From positions 1-64,000 of the forward strand of contig NZ_FRCK01000009.1 in NCBI RefSeq assembly GCF_900142875.1: a stretch of DNA of 64,000 nt. The letters run 5' to 3'. A program made the translations under genes and the position numbers. The DNA is from Paracoccus solventivorans (GTDB lineage Bacteria > Pseudomonadota > Alphaproteobacteria > Rhodobacterales > Rhodobacteraceae). The notes beneath the pieces are model-generated. The model ran no database searches. It was not told the DNA's origin and saw only the letters and a program-made list of their open reading frames with translations. The number at the start of each line of letters is the position of its first letter. The stretch's first letter is position 1. Shown here piece after piece: positions 60,096 to 64,000 of this stretch.

Positions 60096-61274
60096 ATGAC
60101 AGCGAAACTTCATGCGGCGGTGATCGGCGGCGGCGCGGCCGGCATGGCGACGGCGCTGGAACTGGCTCGCCAGGGCGCAAAGGTGACGGTGCTGGAAGCC
60201 GATGCGCTCGGCTCGGGGTCCTCGGGGCGCTCGGTCGGGGTGGTGGGCACCCAGATGACCGATCCGTTCCAGCTGCTGATGCGGCGCTATGGCCAGGCCC
60301 GGTTCCGCGAATGGGAAGGGCAGGGCTTCCGCTTCAACCATATCGGCTATCTGCGGCTGGCGCGCACCCCTGCGCAGATGCGCGCGCTGGAAGAATCCCA
60401 GCGCATGCAGGAAGAGGCGGGGTTCCGCGCCCGCGTCCTTGCCCCGGAAGAGATGGTGCAGCTGATCCCTCATCTGTCGGTCGAGGGGCTGGCTGGCGGG
60501 ATCTTCGGGCCGGACGACGGCTTTCTGGATCCCTACGAGCTTTGCACCTTCCTGGGCGCGCGCCTGCGCGAACAGGGCGGCGAGATCCGCCAGTTCTGCA
60601 AGGTGACGGGGGTCGCGCGGCGCAGCGGCGGCTACCGGCTGGAGACGACGAAGGGCGGGCTCGACTGCGATGTCGTGGTCAATGCCGCCGGCGCCTGGGC
60701 GCCGAAAGTGGCGGCGATGTTCGGGCAGGAGCTTCACATCTTCCCCGAGCGCCACGAGGCCATGGCGATCCTGCTGGATCAGCCGCTCGACTACACGATG
60801 CCGATGGTGATGGACCTGATCGACGGCCAGGGCACCGGGCTGAACTTTCGCCACGAAAAGCCGAATGAACTGATTTCCGAGATCCACAAGGTCTCGACCG
60901 GCACGTTCTCGGACCCCGACGACTACAACGACCAGTGCATGGACGCATCGCGCGAATATCTGGCGGAGCTGCTGCTGGAACGTTTGCCCGATCTGCCCGG
61001 CGCGCGGCTGGGCCGGGGCTGGGCGGGGCTCTATCCGATCACCGCCGACCACAAGCCCTTCGCCGGGCCGGTCGATCCGTCCGAGCCGGGGCTGATCACC
61101 GCGGGCGGCGGCGGTGGCTATGGCATCCAGCTTTCCCCGGTGATCGGCATTGCGGCCGCCGACTGGGCGCTGCACGGCGCTGTCGTCTCGGCCCCGGGGC
61201 TGGAGGCGCTGCGGCCTTCACCCGACCGGAACCGCCCCGTAAGTGCCGCCGCGAACCACGAGGAGCAGCACTGA
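60096..61274 (+). CDS. FAD-dependent amino-acid/amine oxidoreductase (DAO family)
   Basis: 392 residues. Dinucleotide-binding motif VIGGGAAGMATALELARQGA with the acidic end of strand two at VTVLEAD; a late FAD contact GLITAGGGGGYGIQLSP. Family members oxidise D-amino acids, sarcosine, glycine or related amines. The start at 60096 lies 26 bp after the aminotransferase stop. Its TGA overlaps the ATPase start. Confidence 0.9.
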   Translation: MTAKLHAAVIGGGAAGMATALELARQGAKVTVLEADALGSGSSGRSVGVVGTQMTDPFQLLMRRYGQARFREWEGQGFRFNHIGYLRLARTPAQMRALEESQRMQEEAGFRARVLAPEEMVQLIPHLSVEGLAGGIFGPDDGFLDPYELCTFLGARLREQGGEIRQFCKVTGVARRSGGYRLETTKGGLDCDVVVNAAGAWAPKVAAMFGQELHIFPERHEAMAILLDQPLDYTMPMVMDLIDGQGTGLNFRHEKPNELISEIHKVSTGTFSDPDDYNDQCMDASREYLAELLLERLPDLPGARLGRGWAGLYPITADHKPFAGPVDPSEPGLITAGGGGGYGIQLSPVIGIAAADWALHGAVVSAPGLEALRPSPDRNRPVSAAANHEEQH

Positions 61275-62050
61275 TGTCCGAAGCGCAAACCCCGGCCGGG
61301 CCGCCGGTCGTCTCGCTCAAGAAGATCAACATCCGCTACGGCAACCATCATGCGGTCCGCGATGTCTCGCTGGACATCGCGCGCGGCGAGGTGGTCGCCA
61401 TGGTCGGGCCCAGCGGGGCGGGCAAGAGCACGCTTCTGCGCGCGATCAACATGCTGGAGACGCCCAGTTCCGGCACGCTTCACGTCGGCGATTTCACCTT
61501 TTCGCTCGACCACAGGCTCAGCCAGAAAGAGCTGCTGGCGCTGCGGCGCTCGACCGGGATGGTGTTCCAGCAGTTCAACCTGTTCCCGCACATGACGGTC
61601 GAGAAGAACATCTCGCTGCCGCAGATGCGGGTGCTGGGCCGCTCGCGCGCCGAGGCCGACAAGGTGACGGCGCGGCTTCTGGAACGGGTGCATCTGGCCG
61701 ACAAGGCAAAAGCCTATCCCGCAAGATTGTCGGGCGGCCAGCAGCAGCGCATCGCCATCGCCCGCGCCCTGGCGCTGGACCCCAAGGTCATGCTGTTCGA
61801 CGAACCGACCTCGGCGCTGGACCCCGAGCTGGGGCTGGATGTGCTGGAGGTGATGCGCGAACTGGCCGCGGACGGCATGACCATGATCGTCGTCACCCAC
61901 GAGATCGCCTTTGCCGCCGAGGTGGCCGACCGGGTGATCGTCATGGCCGACGGCGAGATCATCGAACAAGGGCCGCCCGATCAGGTGATCCGCAACCCCC
62001 AGCTGCCGCGGACGCAGAAGTTCTTCCGCGCCATTCTGGACCGCCACTGA
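61274..62050 (+). CDS. Polar amino-acid-type ABC importer, ATPase subunit
   Basis: 258 residues of the GlnQ/HisP group: Walker A GPSGAGKST, Q loop VFQQFNLFPHMTV, signature LSGGQQQRIAIARAL, Walker B VMLFDEPTSALDPE, H-loop VTHEIAFA. It starts on the last base of the oxidase stop (TGATG) and ends in the same way on the permease start, so translation is coupled. Confidence 0.94.
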   Translation: MSEAQTPAGPPVVSLKKINIRYGNHHAVRDVSLDIARGEVVAMVGPSGAGKSTLLRAINMLETPSSGTLHVGDFTFSLDHRLSQKELLALRRSTGMVFQQFNLFPHMTVEKNISLPQMRVLGRSRAEADKVTARLLERVHLADKAKAYPARLSGGQQQRIAIARALALDPKVMLFDEPTSALDPELGLDVLEVMRELAADGMTMIVVTHEIAFAAEVADRVIVMADGEIIEQGPPDQVIRNPQLPRTQKFFRAILDRH

Positions 62051-62691
62051 TGACCGGGGTCTTCCTTGCCCTGCTGAAGGGGGTTCCGGTCGCGCTGGCG
62101 GTGACCGGGCTGGCGTTCCTGATCGGCGCCGTTCTCGGCATCCCTCTGGTGCTGATGCGGCGCGCGCGGTCCTGGCTGCCGCGGCTGATCGCGCGGATCT
62201 ATATCGACGTGATGCGGGGCATCCCGCCGGTGGTCTGGCTGTTCATCATCTTCTTCGGCCTTGGCAGCGGCATCATCGCGCTCAGCCCGTTCCGGGCGGC
62301 GGTGCTGGGCATGGGGCTGATCTCGGCCGCCTATCTGGCCGAAATCTACCGCGGCGGCTTTCTGACCCTGCCGGCGGGGCAGAATGCGGCGGCGGTGGCG
62401 CTGGGCCTGACCCGGCTCGACACGTTGCGCTATGTGCTGGCGCCGCAGGTGCTGCGGGTCTCGGTCGCGCCGATGGCGACCTTTCTCGTCAGCCTGCTGA
62501 AGGACACCACCGTCGCTTCGACCATCGGCGTGCGCGACGTGATGATGCTGGTGACGCAGCAGGCGCAGGCGGCGGGCGGCGGCTTTGCCCCGTTCATCGC
62601 GGCGGCGGTCCTTTACATCCTGCTGTCGATCCCGGTGGCGGTGCTGGCCCGCACGATGGATGCAAGGATGCGCGGGAGGATTGCGGCATGA
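62050..62691 (+). CDS. Polar amino-acid-type ABC importer, permease 1
   Basis: 213 residues with five membrane helices. The coupling loop EAA-like segment is LPAGQNAAAVALGLTRLDTL followed by APQVLRVSVAPM. Typical of HisM/HisQ-type permeases for amino acids (IYIDVMRGIPPVVWLFIIFF). It overlaps the second permease by 4 bp. Confidence 0.92.
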   Translation: MTGVFLALLKGVPVALAVTGLAFLIGAVLGIPLVLMRRARSWLPRLIARIYIDVMRGIPPVVWLFIIFFGLGSGIIALSPFRAAVLGMGLISAAYLAEIYRGGFLTLPAGQNAAAVALGLTRLDTLRYVLAPQVLRVSVAPMATFLVSLLKDTTVASTIGVRDVMMLVTQQAQAAGGGFAPFIAAAVLYILLSIPVAVLARTMDARMRGRIAA

Positions 62692-63347
62692 GCGGGCTTC
62701 TGGCGAACTGGGCCGACTGGCTGCCGCAGCTGTGGAAAGGGCTGCTGATCAGCCTGCAACTAACGGGGGCCGCGCTGGCGGCGGGGCTTCCGCTGGGGCT
62801 GGCGCTGGCGCTGCTGACCTCGGCGCGCACGCCCTGGCTGAAATGGCCCGCGATCGCGCTGGTCGAGGTGGGCCGCGGCGCGCCCGCGCTGGTGGTCCTG
62901 CAGATGGTCTATTACGGCCTGCCCTCGGCGGGGATCAACGTCAGCGCCTTTATCTCGGGCGCGCTGGCGCTGGCGCTGACCACCGGCGCCTATACCAGCG
63001 AGATCCTGCGCGCGGGCATCAACGCCGTGCCAAAGGGCGAGGTCGAGGCCGGCCATGCGCTGGGCATGACGCCGGGCGACGTGCTGCGCTTTGTGGTGAT
63101 CCCGCAGGGGGTGGTCTTCGCGGTTCCGGCGCTGATGGGCTTTGCGATCCTGATCTTCCAGGCCACCGCGCTGACCTTCACCATCGCCATCCCCGAGCTG
63201 CTGGCCCGGGCTTACCGGATCGGGGCGGCGACGTACCTCTATCTCGATGTCCTCATTCTGGCCGGCCTCGTCTACCTCGCCATCACCATTCCGTTCGGCT
63301 GGCTCGTCAACCGCGCCGCGCGGCGCCTCGGCAGCCATCTCGGCTGA
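62688..63347 (+). CDS. Polar amino-acid-type ABC importer, permease 2
   Basis: 219 residues, HisQ-like. Five helices and the coupling sequence VPKGEVEAGHALGMTPGDVL followed by VIPQGVVFAVPALMG. It pairs with permease 1 to form the heterodimeric channel. 26 bp separate it from the binding-protein gene. Confidence 0.92.
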   Translation: MSGLLANWADWLPQLWKGLLISLQLTGAALAAGLPLGLALALLTSARTPWLKWPAIALVEVGRGAPALVVLQMVYYGLPSAGINVSAFISGALALALTTGAYTSEILRAGINAVPKGEVEAGHALGMTPGDVLRFVVIPQGVVFAVPALMGFAILIFQATALTFTIAIPELLARAYRIGAATYLYLDVLILAGLVYLAITIPFGWLVNRAARRLGSHLG

Positions 63348-63373
63348 AACCCTATCCAAAGGAGGAGAAGACC

Positions 63374-64000
63374 ATGAACACCGCAAGACTTTCGCTCGCC
63401 GCCGTTGCACTGACCCTTTCGGGGGCCGGGCTCGCGCTCGGGCAGGACTGCACCCCGAAGCACAGCTTCACCACCCTGTCCGAGGGCACGCTGACCGTCG
63501 CCCTGACCAACACCCCGCCCTATTCGGCCGAGAAGGACGGCGCTATTAGCGGCATCGACGGCGATCTTCTGGCGAAATTCGCCGAAGAGAACTGCCTGAA
63601 GATCGCCTACGAGATCTTCACCTATCCGGCCGCGGTCTCGGCGGTGCAGACCGGCCGCGCCGATGTCGCGCTGGGCGGGTTCTACCGCACCGCGGCGCGC
63701 GACAAGGTGATCACGCTGTCGACCCCGGTTTATCTGGACCAGCTGGCGGTCGCCTCGAAAGACGGGCTTTCGACCGTCGACCAGCTGATCGGCAAGAAGA
63801 TCGGCACCGTCGAGGGCTACGACTGGGTGATGGAGATGGAGGACACCATCGACGGCTCGACCACCTATCCCTCGTCGCTGAACCTGGCGCAGGATGTGCA
63901 GGCCGGGCGGCTGGATGCCGGGCTGGAGGGTTTCGGCGCCGCGGTCGTGCTGCACGCGGGCACCGACGTGAAGGTCGTCCTGCTCGAGGCCGACCCGCGC
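63374..64000 (+). CDS. ABC importer substrate-binding protein (partial at window end)
   Basis: The first 209 residues are visible; the stop lies beyond 64000. Signal peptide ends GLALG/Q. The mature part matches type 3 periplasmic binding proteins for amino acids: LTVALTNTPPYSAEKDGAIS, GIDGDLLAKFAEENCLKI, VSAVQTGRADVALGGFYRTA. GGAGGAG before the ATG at 63374 fixes the start. The specificity cannot be read from the sequence. Confidence 0.92.
   Translation, partial: MNTARLSLAAVALTLSGAGLALGQDCTPKHSFTTLSEGTLTVALTNTPPYSAEKDGAISGIDGDLLAKFAEENCLKIAYEIFTYPAAVSAVQTGRADVALGGFYRTAARDKVITLSTPVYLDQLAVASKDGLSTVDQLIGKKIGTVEGYDWVMEMEDTIDGSTTYPSSLNLAQDVQAGRLDAGLEGFGAAVVLHAGTDVKVVLLEADPR

Noticed and set aside
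58387..60180. Long open frame opposite the dehydrogenase and aminotransferase genes
   Set aside because: The plus strand has unmistakable enzyme motifs throughout; this is an antisense artefact.

Overview
The base composition is high in G+C. Gene families such as ArdC, DUF2958, ParB-type and TrbI/DUF2274 conjugation genes, QseBC with PepSY proteins and class I PHA synthase suggest an alphaproteobacterium, probably of the Rhodobacterales (Paracoccus-like). This is inferred from gene content; no rRNA or tRNA gene is visible. The window looks like an accessory region, plasmid or genomic island: it has two insertion sequences, a broken conjugative element, several toxin-antitoxin pairs and recombinase remains between apparently intact operons.

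Layout. 0-2 kb: a HEPN/AbiU2-like gene with an IS481-family element inserted at its start codon. 2-7.4 kb: remains of an integrative/conjugative element (ArdC, DUF2958, a ParB protein fused in frame to the C-terminal part of TrbI, DUF2274, LysR). Two of these genes carry matching, apparently structured leaders. 7.4-17.3 kb: a TetR/HlyD/RbbA-like ABC exporter operon beside a phasin, a PHA synthase and a lipoprotein hydrolase, with a shared upstream motif. 17.4-25.8 kb: a QseBC-like two-component system divergent from three PepSY proteins, a cytochrome b561, a DUF2271 protein, a PepSY/flavodoxin/reductase and ApbE. Together they look like a transmembrane electron-transfer chain with a covalently flavinylated periplasmic carrier. 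25.9-35.8 kb: metal handling (HMA chaperone, an unusual CPG P-type ATPase, a P1B-4 ATPase) and a second TetR-controlled MacB/HlyD-type ABC exporter.

36.3-38.8 kb is an IS21-family element that has truncated the last gene of a ten-gene minus-strand operon (38.6-46.5 kb). This operon encodes a secreted von Willebrand factor A protein with near-identical 89-residue repeats, three membrane proteins, and two sets of three small exported proteins that appear to be duplicates of each other. I do not recognise it as a described system, and it is the best candidate for something new. 46.6-49.4 kb: a molybdopterin-domain exported protein with a histidine kinase and a LuxR-type response regulator.

49.6-57 kb is a defence and mobility island: AbiE pair, a membrane-anchored methyltransferase, Phd/VapC-type pair, a recombinase remnant facing an intact large serine recombinase, and HigBA. 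57.1-64 kb is a catabolic operon (aldehyde dehydrogenase, class III aminotransferase, FAD amine/amino-acid oxidase) with a polar amino-acid-type ABC importer; its binding protein runs off the end of the window.
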